Made by a program: the position numbers and the translations under genes
Shown here: positions 32,896-41,410 of the stretch, in pieces
Layout: each line of letters opens with the position of its first letter
Numbering within the stretch: the first letter of the stretch is position 1
Origin: Streptomyces scabiei 87.22
GTDB taxonomy: Bacteria; Actinomycetota; Actinomycetes; Streptomycetales; Streptomycetaceae
Assembly (NCBI RefSeq): GCF_000091305.1
Contig: NC_013929.1
Location: forward strand, 5,518,001-5,582,000
Length of the DNA stretch: 64,000 bases
Direction of reading: 5' to 3'
The notes under the pieces: model-generated
Database searches by the model: none
The model's input: the letters and a program-made list of their open reading frames with translations, nothing else
Told to the model about the DNA's origin: nothing

Positions 32896-33120
32896 ACCAC
32901 GAGGTCCGCCCGCCCCGGGGCTCGGCCGGCCACCCGTGCGTGGGGCACCTCGGGCAGGCGTGCGATGCGTGGCGGTACGGGGCCGGGCGCGGGTGCGTTC
33001 AACCGGTGGACCGCCACGTGCCAAAGCCCCGCTTCTGCCACGATGCTCGCCCACAAGGGAGTACCGTGCCTCCACTTTCTGGATTTCCGCACGGGTGCGA
33101 CCACGGCGAGAGAACGGGCC

Positions 33121-34221
33121 ATGCCAGCTGAATCGGATTCCACGGGGCGGCGCCGCGCCGGTGAGATGAGCGCCGATCCGGGTGTGGTGGAGGGACCCCT
33201 CAGCGGCTACCACCACGAGACCTATGTCTTCCGCCTGCCCCCGGAGGCCCGCGTCGGTGAAGGCGGACGCTGGAAGTGCCGCGAGCCGCGCGAGAGTCTG
33301 CTGTGGTTCGACCGGCGCTGCTTCGACTCGGAGGAGCGTCTGCTCACCGAACTCCACGGTCGCATCGACAACATCCCCGACCTCATCGAGGTCGAGGGGA
33401 CCGTCCTCCAGCGGTTCGTCGAGGGCGAGACGCTCGGGGCGCTGCACCCGTCCGGCACGGCGGTCCCCGACAAGGAGTTCGAGCAGATCCTCACCCTGTT
33501 CCGGCAACTTGCCGACGTCAGACCGCGGTCCCTTCTGGTGAAGCGGAGGTGCGAGCGGCGGGACCGTGCGCGGGAAGGCGACAGCGCGGGCTTCCTCGAC
33601 CGCCTCATCTGCTTCACCGAGGACAAGGTCTACCGGGACAACCTCCCGGAGTACGGCCGCCTGTTCGAGGACCTGAACCTGGACCCCGACTCCTTCAAGC
33701 AGCTCAGAAAGCACGTGTCCGGCCTGCGTGATCGCCCCTTCTGCCTGCTCCATGCCGATCTCCACCGGGAGAACCTCATCGTCGACCGCGACCGGCGCCT
33801 GTGGGTCATCGACTGGGAACTCGCGATGTTCGGCGACCCGCTGTACGACCTGGCCACCCATCTCTACCTGATGCGCTATCCGCCGGAGCAGGAACTGCGG
33901 TTGACGGAACGCTGGTGTGCGCTCGTGGAGAAGGCCCGGTCGGGAACCTCCCTGGGCTGGCGGGAGGACCTGCCGAAGCTCCTCGGCTACAAGAAGGCGC
34001 AGTCGGTGTTCACCGACGTCATCCGCACCTCGCAGGAGCTCCGTGTCGCGGTCCCTGCCGATCGCACGGCCCACCGTGCCCTGCTCCGCCGTGCGAGCTG
34101 GACGGTCTGGGACGTGCTGAGCAGAGGCGCGGACCCGCTGGGTGTCGAGGAGGTGCCCGGCGTGTCGGCGATCGAGGCGGCGCTCACCCGGTGGCTGCGG
34201 TCCGACGCCGGCGGTGCTTAG
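33121..34221 (+). CDS. Aminoglycoside phosphotransferase-family kinase
   Basis: The protein has 366 residues with the APH/choline-kinase fold. The catalytic loop is LLHADLHRENLIVD (about residue 212) and the metal-binding Asp is in LWVIDWELAMFGDPLYDLA. The N-lobe has YHHETYVFRLP and a phosphate-loop-like region. An inserted basic stretch (KRRCERRDRAREGD) separates the lobes. It may phosphorylate a small hydroxylated metabolite; actual aminoglycoside resistance is not implied. The start is uncertain: ATG 33121 is used, ATG 33166 (MSADPGVV) is an alternative. TetR follows after ten bases. Confidence 0.83.
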   Translation: MPAESDSTGRRRAGEMSADPGVVEGPLSGYHHETYVFRLPPEARVGEGGRWKCREPRESLLWFDRRCFDSEERLLTELHGRIDNIPDLIEVEGTVLQRFVEGETLGALHPSGTAVPDKEFEQILTLFRQLADVRPRSLLVKRRCERRDRAREGDSAGFLDRLICFTEDKVYRDNLPEYGRLFEDLNLDPDSFKQLRKHVSGLRDRPFCLLHADLHRENLIVDRDRRLWVIDWELAMFGDPLYDLATHLYLMRYPPEQELRLTERWCALVEKARSGTSLGWREDLPKLLGYKKAQSVFTDVIRTSQELRVAVPADRTAHRALLRRASWTVWDVLSRGADPLGVEEVPGVSAIEAALTRWLRSDAGGA

Positions 34222-34231
34222 GCTCGACCGC

Positions 34232-34855
34232 ATGAGTGAGACCGGCCTGCGTGAGCGCAAGAAGCGGCGGATGTACGAGCGGGTGTCCGGGATCGCGATC
34301 CGGCTGTTCCTGGAGAAGGGGTTCGACGCCGTGTCCGTGGCCGAGGTGGCCGCGGCGGCGGAGATCTCCAAGCCGACGCTCTTCCGGTACTTCCCGGCCA
34401 AGGAGGACCTCGTGCTGCACCGGATCGCCGATCACGAGGACGAGACGGCGCGGGTGGTGGCCGGGCGGGCCGAGGGGGAGTCGGTCGTGGGGGCCGTGCG
34501 GGCGCATTTCCTGGCGGGGCTGGCGCGGCGGGACCCGGTGACCGGGCTGAACGACCATCCGCAGGTGCTCGCGTTCCACCGGCTGCTCTACGGGACACCG
34601 TCGCTGGTCGCGCGGGCGTACGGCCATCTGGAGCGGGCCGAGGCCGCGCTCGCCGAGGTGCTCGGGGGCGGTCTCGACGCGCGGGTCGCCGCCGGGCAGA
34701 TCGTGGCCGTACGGCGGGTGCTCGCGGAGGAGAACCGGCGGCGGGTCGAGCGGGGAGAGCCGCTGGAGGAGGTCGAACGCGACGCCGTCGCCGCCGCGGA
34801 GCGGGTGTTCGGACGGCTGGAGGGGGCGCTTCCGCTCGGCGGCGCGGCGGTCTGA
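34232..34855 (+). CDS. TetR-family transcriptional regulator
   Basis: The protein has 207 residues. The N-terminal helix-turn-helix has AIRLFLEKGFDAVSVAEVAAAAEISKPTLFRYFPAKEDLV, and the C-terminal helical domain is ligand-binding (VRAHFLAGLARRDPVTGLNDHP). It follows the phosphotransferase after ten bases and precedes the helicase by 106 bases. A palindrome overlapping the helicase promoter (34923-34941) is its most likely operator, suggesting that it represses the helicase in response to a toxic ligand. The ligand is unknown. Confidence 0.9.
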   Translation: MSETGLRERKKRRMYERVSGIAIRLFLEKGFDAVSVAEVAAAAEISKPTLFRYFPAKEDLVLHRIADHEDETARVVAGRAEGESVVGAVRAHFLAGLARRDPVTGLNDHPQVLAFHRLLYGTPSLVARAYGHLERAEAALAEVLGGGLDARVAAGQIVAVRRVLAEENRRRVERGEPLEEVERDAVAAAERVFGRLEGALPLGGAAV

Positions 34856-34922
34856 GGAGGCCACTCGGGAGGCAGTTCGGGTGGCCCCAGGACGCCCTCG
34901 CTCCGTGTGAGGCTCGGTAAAG

Positions 34923-34954
34923 AATGTAACTCGGTTACGTTATTTCGGTACGCT
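34923..34954. promoter_or_regulatory. Palindromic operator and leaderless promoter of the HelD-like gene
   Basis: AATGTAAC-TCG-GTTACGTT (34923-34941) is an inverted repeat with one mismatch, placed where the -35 region should be. TACGCT (34949-34954) lies seven bases before ATG 34962, so the mRNA should be leaderless. A bound repressor would exclude RNA polymerase. Confidence 0.6.
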
Positions 34955-34961
34955 GGGTGGA

Positions 34962-37103
34962 ATGACGTCTCTCGAACCCGCCGTCGGACCCGCTTGCGAC
35001 CCCGGACCCGACCCCGCACTCCGGCGCACGCTCGCCGACGAGCGCGCCTACCACGACACCTGCCGTGCCGCCCTCGCCGCCATGGTCGACGGCGCGGGGG
35101 AGCAGGTGGTCGTCGGGGAGGACGTCTCCGCGTCGGGGGCGGACGCCGAAGTGCTCGGGTACCGGCTGCGCAGCCGGGCGAAGGAGATGCGGGAGCTGCC
35201 CGACGGGCCGTTGTTCTTCGGGCGGCTCGACTTCGACGACCACACGGACGCCGATCACGCCGGGCAGAGCTACCACATCGGACGCCTGCGGATCAGCGAG
35301 GCCCCGGCCGTGCCACCGCTCGTCGTCGACTGGCGGGCGCCGGTGTCGCGAGCCTTCTACCAGGCGAGTTCCCGGGATCCACGGGGCGTCGCCGTCCGGC
35401 GCCGCTTCGGCTGGGCGCCGGGCAGCCGGGGCGGCTCGGCCGACCTGACGGGGCTGGAGGACGAGCGTCTGGACCGTCGCGGCCCCGGACACGACCGTGC
35501 CGCCGCCCACCCAGGGAGCCTGCTCGCCGCCGAGATCGATCGGCCCCGCGTCGGCCCCATGCGGGACATCGCCGCCACCATCCAGCCGGAGCAGGACGAC
35601 CTCGTGCGGGCGGACCTCGGCACCTCCGTCTGCGTCCAGGGCGCCCCCGGCACCGGCAAGACGGCCGTCGGGCTGCACCGCGCCGCGTACCTCCTCTACA
35701 CGTACCCCCAGCGCATCCGCCGCGGCGGACTGCTGATCCTCGGCCCCAACCGCACCTTCCTCTCCTACATCGCGGAGGTGCTGCCGGCCCTGGGCGAGAC
35801 GGGGGTACGGCAGTCGACGGTCACGGACGAGATCGCCCGGCACCCGGTCACGGCGGAGGACGACGAGCGCACGGCGGTGGTGAAGCACGACGCCCGGATG
35901 GCGGAGATGCTCCGCCGGGTCCTGTACGCGAGGGTCGCGGGCGACGGCCATCGCTTCGACTCCCTGGTCCTGGCGGAGGGCTCGTACCGCTGGCGGGTCT
36001 CCGGGGACGAGCTGCGGCGGATCGTGGCGGACGTACGGGCGCAGGACCTGCCCTACGACGTAGGGCGGGAGCGCGTCCGGGCGCGGGTCGTGCGGCTGCT
36101 GCAGCTGCAGGCGGAGCGGCGGGCGGGGCCCCGGCCGAACGCCTGGGTGTACCGGATCTCGTGGTCGCGGCCGGTCGGCGCGTACGTCGACGCCGTGTGG
36201 CCGAAGGTGCGGCCGGAGGAGGTGGTGGCCGGGCTGCTCGGGGACCCGGACGCGTCGGCCGGCGCGGCGGAGGGGCTTCTCGACGCGGGGGAGCGGAAGG
36301 CCCTGCGCTGGGCGAAGCCACCGCGTACGTGGCGGTCGGCCCGCTGGTCGGCCGCCGACCTCGTCCTCCTCGACGAGGTCGCGGGCCTGCTCGCCCACCC
36401 GGAGGGCTACGGCCACGTCGTCGTCGACGAGGCCCAGGACCTCTCCCCGATGGAGTGCCGTGCGATCGCCCGCCGGGCGGCCTACGGCTCGGTGACCGTC
36501 CTCGGCGACCTGGCCCAGGGGACGACCCCGTGGGCCGCCCGTGACTGGCCCGGACTCCTCGCCCACCTGGGCAAGCCGGACGCCCACGTCGTTCCGCTCA
36601 CCACCGGATTCCGGGTGCCGCAGGCCGTCGTGGGGCTGGCGAACGGGCTGCTGGGACGCCTGGGAGTCGAGGTGCCCGCTGCTCGGTCCCTGCGGAGGGA
36701 CGGGGAGCTGCGGATCAGGGGAGTGGAGGGGACCGAGGCCGAGGCCGGGGCCGTATCCGGAATCCTTCCGGAAACCGTCTCCGAGACCGTCGCCGCCGTG
36801 CGGGACGCGCTCGCCCGCGAGGGGTCCCTGGGGGTCATCGCGGCCGACGGGCCCGACGTCGTACGGCTGCGGGAGGCGCTGGGCGCGGCCGGGATCACCG
36901 TCGGCGGGCCGGGTGAACCCGGTACGCGGGTGGCGGTGCTGGGGGCCGGGGAGGCGAAGGGGCTGGAGTACGACCATGTCGTGGTCGTCGAGCCGGCCGC
37001 GATCGTCGCGGCGGAGCGGCGAGGACTGCACCGGCTGTACGTCGTGCTCACACGGGCCGTGTCCCGGCTGGACGTGGTGCACGCGCGGGCGCTGCCCTGG
37101 TGA
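34962..37103 (+). CDS. HelD-like UvrD/Rep-family helicase
   Basis: The protein has 713 residues of the superfamily-1 helicase type. A helical N-terminal region (LADERAYHDTCRAALAAMVDG) is followed by a conserved VDWRAPVSRAFYQA segment typical of HelD. Motif I is QGAPGTGKTAVG (about residue 226), motif II VVVDEAQDLSPMEC (about 488), and later motifs LGDLAQGTTPWA and KGLEYDHVVVVEP. Actinobacterial HelD proteins bind RNA polymerase, dislodge stalled complexes and can give rifampicin tolerance (known for the family). This one is about the right length. The upstream palindrome and TetR gene suggest inducible expression. Confidence 0.88.
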   Translation: MTSLEPAVGPACDPGPDPALRRTLADERAYHDTCRAALAAMVDGAGEQVVVGEDVSASGADAEVLGYRLRSRAKEMRELPDGPLFFGRLDFDDHTDADHAGQSYHIGRLRISEAPAVPPLVVDWRAPVSRAFYQASSRDPRGVAVRRRFGWAPGSRGGSADLTGLEDERLDRRGPGHDRAAAHPGSLLAAEIDRPRVGPMRDIAATIQPEQDDLVRADLGTSVCVQGAPGTGKTAVGLHRAAYLLYTYPQRIRRGGLLILGPNRTFLSYIAEVLPALGETGVRQSTVTDEIARHPVTAEDDERTAVVKHDARMAEMLRRVLYARVAGDGHRFDSLVLAEGSYRWRVSGDELRRIVADVRAQDLPYDVGRERVRARVVRLLQLQAERRAGPRPNAWVYRISWSRPVGAYVDAVWPKVRPEEVVAGLLGDPDASAGAAEGLLDAGERKALRWAKPPRTWRSARWSAADLVLLDEVAGLLAHPEGYGHVVVDEAQDLSPMECRAIARRAAYGSVTVLGDLAQGTTPWAARDWPGLLAHLGKPDAHVVPLTTGFRVPQAVVGLANGLLGRLGVEVPAARSLRRDGELRIRGVEGTEAEAGAVSGILPETVSETVAAVRDALAREGSLGVIAADGPDVVRLREALGAAGITVGGPGEPGTRVAVLGAGEAKGLEYDHVVVVEPAAIVAAERRGLHRLYVVLTRAVSRLDVVHARALPW

Positions 37104-37374
37104 GCGGGTTCCCCCGGGTGGGGGCACGGACGGCGGGCGGGGGCGTCGGCCGGCGGCGGAGGGGGCCGGTGATCGTGTTACCGGAAGGCGGCGGAGTCAT
37201 GACCGTACCGGCACCTTGGTGATCGACGTCGTGGCTACGGTGAGCGGTGCCGGTGAGCGGCGCGGACGCGAGTCCGTTCTCCCTCCCCCCAGGGGGCTCG
37301 CGCGCCGCTCACCGGCGGTGCGGAAAGGCACGCGCGCCCGCTGCCGCGCCCCTCCCCCTCCTCTGCTCCGCCGC

Positions 37375-38238
37375 TCAGGGCGCCGTCGGTACCGCCATGG
37401 CGTCCAGCACCGGGATCAACTGCTCCTCCTCGTACGTGAGGTGGGCTTCGAGTTCGGCGACGAGGCGCTCCACCTCGCGGAGTACGGCGTCGGGGGCGGC
37501 GTTCTCGGCCGTCACGGCCCGGCGCAGTTCCTCGCAGAGCGCGGCGATCCGCTCGTGTTCCTCGTGGAGGCGGGGCAGGGCCGGGACCAGCTCGGGGTGG
37601 CGCTCGGAGAGGTGGGGGAAGAGCCCGATGTCCTCGCCGGTGTGATGGTTGTGGAGGCCCTGGCAGAAGGTGAGGCAGTTGACGCGCAGCTGCGCACCGA
37701 GGCCGGGCCGGCCGTTGCTCGCGGTCAACTCCTTCTTGATCAGCGCGAGTTCGCGGCGGAAGGCGTCATGGACGACCTTGATGGCCTCGCCCATGGAACC
37801 GGCGTTGATGTGCGGGGGACCGGACGCGGGGACCTCGCGCAGGGCGACGACCGGGATCGTACGGTCCGTCTTCGCCTGGTACTCCGCCCAGCCCGGCTCG
37901 TCCTCGACCGCCCGCGCGAACGCCCGGTCCCGCTCCGCGCCCTCCAGTACGACGGCCTCGGCCTCGTAGGTGAACGCCCCGCTCTCCACGGTGACACGGG
38001 GTTCGGCCGTGATGTTCCGGTACCAGTCGGGGTGCTTCGGCGACCCTCCGGCCGACGCGATGACCAGGATCGTGCCGTCGCCGTCGGGGAGGTAGCCGAG
38101 GGGAGTGGTGTGCCGGTTGCCGGTACGGGCGCCGGTGGTGGTGAGGAGGATCAGCCGGGCGCCCTCGAAGGGGCCGCCCACCTCGCCGTGGCGGGCGCGG
38201 AACTCGTCGATGATCTGCTGGTTGAAAGGGTTGGGCAT
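37375..38238 (-). CDS. Fusion of F420-type nitroreductase and hemerythrin domains
   Basis: The protein has 287 residues. Residues about 1-135 match the deazaflavin-dependent nitroreductase family: LILLTTTGARTGNRHTTPLGYLPDGD and GGSPKHPDWYRNITAEPRVTV. Residues about 150-285 are a hemerythrin/HHE cation-binding helical bundle with iron-ligand candidates in FCQGLHNHHTGED, LHEEHERI and LTYEEEQLIP. The fusion pairs a cofactor-F420 or flavin reductase with a di-iron oxygen sensor or carrier. ATG 38238 (MPNPFNQQ) is the typical start. Its substrate is unknown. Confidence 0.87.
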   Translation of the reverse strand: MPNPFNQQIIDEFRARHGEVGGPFEGARLILLTTTGARTGNRHTTPLGYLPDGDGTILVIASAGGSPKHPDWYRNITAEPRVTVESGAFTYEAEAVVLEGAERDRAFARAVEDEPGWAEYQAKTDRTIPVVALREVPASGPPHINAGSMGEAIKVVHDAFRRELALIKKELTASNGRPGLGAQLRVNCLTFCQGLHNHHTGEDIGLFPHLSERHPELVPALPRLHEEHERIAALCEELRRAVTAENAAPDAVLREVERLVAELEAHLTYEEEQLIPVLDAMAVPTAP

Positions 38239-38803
38239 TCTCTGCTTTCCGTTGATGGCCGTGCGACGGGAAGGGGCACGGAATTCGGGCAGGGGTGATC
38301 GCCGCAGCGCGCGTCCGCGAATGGCCGACCGAAATGGGTGTCGGCGTTGAATGCGTGGTGCGTGCGGTTGATTCGGCGCGCGCGAGGGCGTGATGGGCGC
38401 GCCCGGGGTACGTCGTGGAACACCGAGGAAATGCCGAGGAATGTCGAGCGATGTCGGGCGACGCCGAAGGAACTCGGCGTACGGCAGGCAGACAGGCCGA
38501 CGGGCAGGCATCAGTGGCGTGCCGCTGAGGAACTCGACGAACTCGTACGAAGGCGAGGCGAACTCGTACGAAGGAGAACGGTGTTCGGTGCGCGCGACTT
38601 CAGCAGGCGGGCTCCTCGCCCGCCCCGGCCTCATTCGGAGGCCGGGCAACCGATCCACTCACGGCGCAAGGCCGACCCGGCAGTCATGTGCCCACCATAA
38701 GGGGAGGGGCGGGGGCCGGGCAATGTGTATTCAGCCTGAATTGCGGCTGGTTCTGGGAGAGGGAGTGGTGTGCGGGAAAGGAATGACCTGCCTCACCGGC
38801 CGG
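38239..38803. other. 565-base gap with short direct repeats, no gene seen
   Basis: I see no convincing gene here. The stretch contains GAACTCGTACGAAGG twice (38539-38553 and 38560-38574) and a run of degenerate GAGGAATGCCGAGG-type units (38420-38480). It must hold the promoter of the reverse-strand fusion gene and the end of the DinB gene. Confidence 0.5.
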
Positions 38804-39403
38804 TCAGGCATTTCGCTCGGCTTCCGCGGCCGCGTGTTCCAGGCGGCCGCGGTACTCCTCCCACCCTGCCGAATCGCTCGACGGGATGCTCGTGTTGCCC
38901 TCGTTCATCCCGACGGCTCCGTCGATGAGTTCACGGACGATGTCGGCGTGGCCGGCGTGCCGGTGGGTGTCGGCGATCACGCGGACCACGGCGTGGTGCA
39001 ACGTCACCTCGTCCTTGCCGTCGGGCCACCACGGCACCCTGCCGACGGTGTCCAGCGGCAGTGCGTCGAGGGTCGCGTCCGCGTGCGCCCAGGCCCGCCG
39101 GTAGAGCCCCACGACGTCCGCGCGGGACTCGTCGGCGGTGGCCCACATGTCCGCGTTGGGCTCGGCGTCTCCGTCGAGCCAGGGCAACGGTTCGCCCGAG
39201 GGGCGCCCGAAGGTGTCGCCGAGGTAGCCCAGTTCGACACCGGCCGTGTGCTTGATCAGCCCCAGGAGGTTGGTGCCGGTCGGCGTCAGCGGGCGTCGGA
39301 TGTCGTACTCCGACAGCCCGTCGAGCTTCCACAGCAGGGCGTCGCGGGCGGACTGCAGGTAGAAGTGGAGGTCAGCCTTGGCGTTCGGCGCGGCGGCGGT
39401 CAT
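38804..39403 (-). CDS. DinB-family (DUF664-like) protein
   Basis: The protein has 199 residues. The N-terminal helix LHFYLQSARDALLWKLDGLSEYDIRRPLTPTGTNLLGLIKHTAG ends in the first conserved His of the DinB metal site. Two later histidines lie in the segment VIADTHRHAGHADIVRELID. These form the usual three-His metal centre. DinB-like proteins include mycothiol- or bacillithiol-dependent S-transferases, a natural fit in a mycothiol producer, but the reaction here is unknown. Confidence 0.88.
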   Translation of the reverse strand: MTAAAPNAKADLHFYLQSARDALLWKLDGLSEYDIRRPLTPTGTNLLGLIKHTAGVELGYLGDTFGRPSGEPLPWLDGDAEPNADMWATADESRADVVGLYRRAWAHADATLDALPLDTVGRVPWWPDGKDEVTLHHAVVRVIADTHRHAGHADIVRELIDGAVGMNEGNTSIPSSDSAGWEEYRGRLEHAAAEAERNA

Positions 39404-39465
39404 GAGGCAAGTCTGCCGCTCGCGGGACCCCTGTCCACCGCCGTCGGCGACCGGCCGCGTGTCTC

Positions 39466-40347
39466 CTATGCCCGGGAGGGGAACTCGTACACGGTGAAGT
39501 CGGTGAGCCGGACGTAACCGAGGCGCCGGTAGAGGGCGTTGCTGGTGAGGTTGCAGGGGTCCGTGAACAGCACGACCTCCTTCGCGCCCGCGGCCAGCGC
39601 GGCGCGGCTCGCCTCGACCGTGACGGCGCCCGCGTAGCCCCGGCCCCGCAGACGGGCCGGGGTGTAGACGGGATCCACCCTGCTCATCCCGCCGACGACC
39701 GAGGTCCTGGCCGCCGTCGAGACGGGGGTGCCGTCCGGGGTCTCCCAGAACGTGAAGTGCCGGTCGGCGAAGCGCGAGTCGGCCCAGGAGCCGGCGTCGA
39801 TCAGGTCGATGGAGGTCTGCTCGCCGACGTCGACGCAGAACTCGCGGCAGAAGCGGATGAGCTGCTCCCGGTCCTCCTCGCCCACGGCCCGCCCCCGGCC
39901 CTCGGGAAAGGGCTCAGGTGGGGTGAGCGTGCCCAGACGGTAGAGATGGAGCCGTATGCCGGGCACCGGCTGCGCACCTGTCCGCCGCTGCCACGCCTCG
40001 GCGAACGCGGTGGACGAGTCATGGTCCCCGACGACGCCGGGCACCGGATGCTTCAGCTCGGCCAGACGCACGGCGAGCGCGTCGGCCTGCTCGTGGGTGA
40101 GGGACGTGACGCTCAGGGAACCGGCCGGGGTCCGCTGCAGGAAGGCCGCCCGGACCTCGCCCGCGCTCTCCAGCCGGCCGAAAACGGGGCCCGCGGAGCC
40201 GTCCTGCGGCGCCACCCCTTCGGTTCTGTACTTCTCGGTCACGGTCAGCGGCATGGTGTGCAGAGCGGGCCGCGACCGCAGGAAGTCCCCGGCCCGGGCG
40301 TGAAAGTCATGGACGTCGGCGGTGAGGTGCCAGTCGTTCGGACGCAT
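39466..40347 (-). CDS. GNAT-family N-acetyltransferase
   Basis: The protein has 293 residues. The C-terminal GNAT domain has RVDPVYTPARLRGRGYAGAVTVEASRAALAAGAKEVVLFTDP and NALYRRLGYVRLTDFTVYEF, covering the acetyl-CoA loop and terminal strand. The N-terminal half is a divergent GNAT-like domain (ALHTMPLTVTEKYRTEG). The substrate is unknown. It is transcribed on the reverse strand, 62 bases upstream of the DinB-type gene in the same direction, so the two may be cotranscribed. Confidence 0.88.
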   Translation of the reverse strand: MRPNDWHLTADVHDFHARAGDFLRSRPALHTMPLTVTEKYRTEGVAPQDGSAGPVFGRLESAGEVRAAFLQRTPAGSLSVTSLTHEQADALAVRLAELKHPVPGVVGDHDSSTAFAEAWQRRTGAQPVPGIRLHLYRLGTLTPPEPFPEGRGRAVGEEDREQLIRFCREFCVDVGEQTSIDLIDAGSWADSRFADRHFTFWETPDGTPVSTAARTSVVGGMSRVDPVYTPARLRGRGYAGAVTVEASRAALAAGAKEVVLFTDPCNLTSNALYRRLGYVRLTDFTVYEFPSRA

Positions 40348-40383
40348 GCCTCATGCTTCCCCATCCCCCCGGGGCACCCCGAA

Positions 40384-40629
40384 CTATCCGGCCACGGGAG
40401 CCGACGCGGGCGAGGGAGGCCGAGGGAGCCGACGAGGGCGGCAGGAACCACGGAAACCCATGGGAGCGCGGGGCGCCCGGCACCCGTTGTCCGGTCTCTG
40501 TGAAGGTGCACCACGTCGAGGCCGTGACCAGCGGTGGGTCATCTCCAGGGTCAGCATGGGGACCGAGGTCTTCCCGGCGAACATGCCAGGTCGCCGGCCG
40601 ACACGGGCGAAGCACTCGCGTTCGGTCAT
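40384..40629 (-). pseudogene. Possible gene remnant with RRPGMF motif
   Basis: The reverse-strand frame from ATG 40629 begins MTERECFARVGRRPGMFAGK, which resembles the start of small conserved proteins of the type x-RPGMYxG. After about 35 residues the sequence becomes Arg/Pro-rich shadow-like text, as if frameshifted. This suggests a decayed gene within the 467-base gap between the GNAT and XRE genes. The evidence is thin. Confidence 0.2.
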
Positions 40630-40764
40630 CTCCGAGAGCGTCTTCACCCTTACGTACCCCCTCGTCACTGCGCTGCCGTCCAGGGCTGGACGAAGCCTGC
40701 CGCGAGCGGCGGCCGACACCCGTCGAGAGCCGTCACGAGCCCTCGCGAGTGGTCTAGCGCACTT

Positions 40765-40784
40765 TTGCAAGCGGGTGCTTGCAA
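40765..40784. promoter_or_regulatory. Palindromic operator upstream of the XRE gene
   Basis: TTGCAAGC-GGGT-GCTTGCAA is a perfect inverted repeat 30 bases before the XRE regulator start, probably its own operator. TTGCAA pairs also occur in Nur boxes, but there the spacer is five bases, here eight. Confidence 0.6.
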
Positions 40785-40814
40785 TAGTTAGCGGGGGTGG
40801 GGCATGGTGGAGGC

Positions 40815-41285
40815 ATGGCATCGCTCAACGTCGGCAATCTCGGTGAGTACCTGCGTGAACAGCGGCGGAACGCGCAGCTGTCGCTCAGGCAGCTCGCCGA
40901 TGCCGCCGGGGTGTCCAATCCGTATCTGAGCCAGATCGAGCGCGGGCTGCGCAAGCCGAGCGCGGAGGTGCTGCAGCAGGTCGCCAAGGCGCTGCGGATC
41001 TCCGCCGAGACGCTGTACGTGCGCGCCGGCATCCTCGACGCCGAGCGGGATCGTGACGAGGTGGAGACGCGCGCCGTCATCCTCGCCGACCCCACGCTGA
41101 ACGAGCGGCAGAAGCAGGTGCTGCTCCAGATCTACGAGTCCTTCCGCAAGGAGAACGGATTCGAGATCGACATCGACCTCGGCCCCGGCGCGGAGACGGA
41201 CCCGGAAGCACCCCCGGCCCCCGGCCGTGCCCCGCACGCGGCCGGTGACGGCGACGATGCCGGTCCACGGCAGACGGCGAGTTGA
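40815..41285 (+). CDS. XRE-family DNA-binding protein
   Basis: The protein has 156 residues. The N-terminal Cro/CI helix-turn-helix is EYLREQRRNAQLSLRQLADAAGVSNPYLSQIERGLRKPSAEVLQQVAKAL. A helical segment follows (AVILADPTLNERQKQVLLQIYESF), then an acidic, disordered tail. Similar proteins are widespread and conserved in streptomycetes. The perfect palindrome just upstream suggests autoregulation. The HbhA-like gene starts 125 bases downstream on the same strand. Confidence 0.9.
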   Translation: MASLNVGNLGEYLREQRRNAQLSLRQLADAAGVSNPYLSQIERGLRKPSAEVLQQVAKALRISAETLYVRAGILDAERDRDEVETRAVILADPTLNERQKQVLLQIYESFRKENGFEIDIDLGPGAETDPEAPPAPGRAPHAAGDGDDAGPRQTAS

Positions 41286-41328
41286 CGACGTCGACGACCC
41301 CGACGACGTCGACGACCCCGACGACGTC
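41284..41328. repeat. 18-bp tandem repeat of GACGAC units
   Basis: The unit GACGACGTCGACGACCCC occurs twice in tandem with a partial third, starting at the XRE stop codon. It is internally palindromic around GTCGAC. Confidence 0.8.
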
Positions 41329-41410
41329 GGCGGCTTCGACGCCGGAGTCACCGTCCGCGGACCGGAACCACACCCACCCTCAGCTGCAAGCAACCCGGAG
41401 GACCAGCACC

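Noticed and set aside
40765..40784. Nur box upstream of the XRE gene
   Set aside because: Two TTGCAA halves are present, but the spacer is eight bases rather than the five expected for Nur, and the whole is a longer perfect palindrome better explained as an XRE operator.
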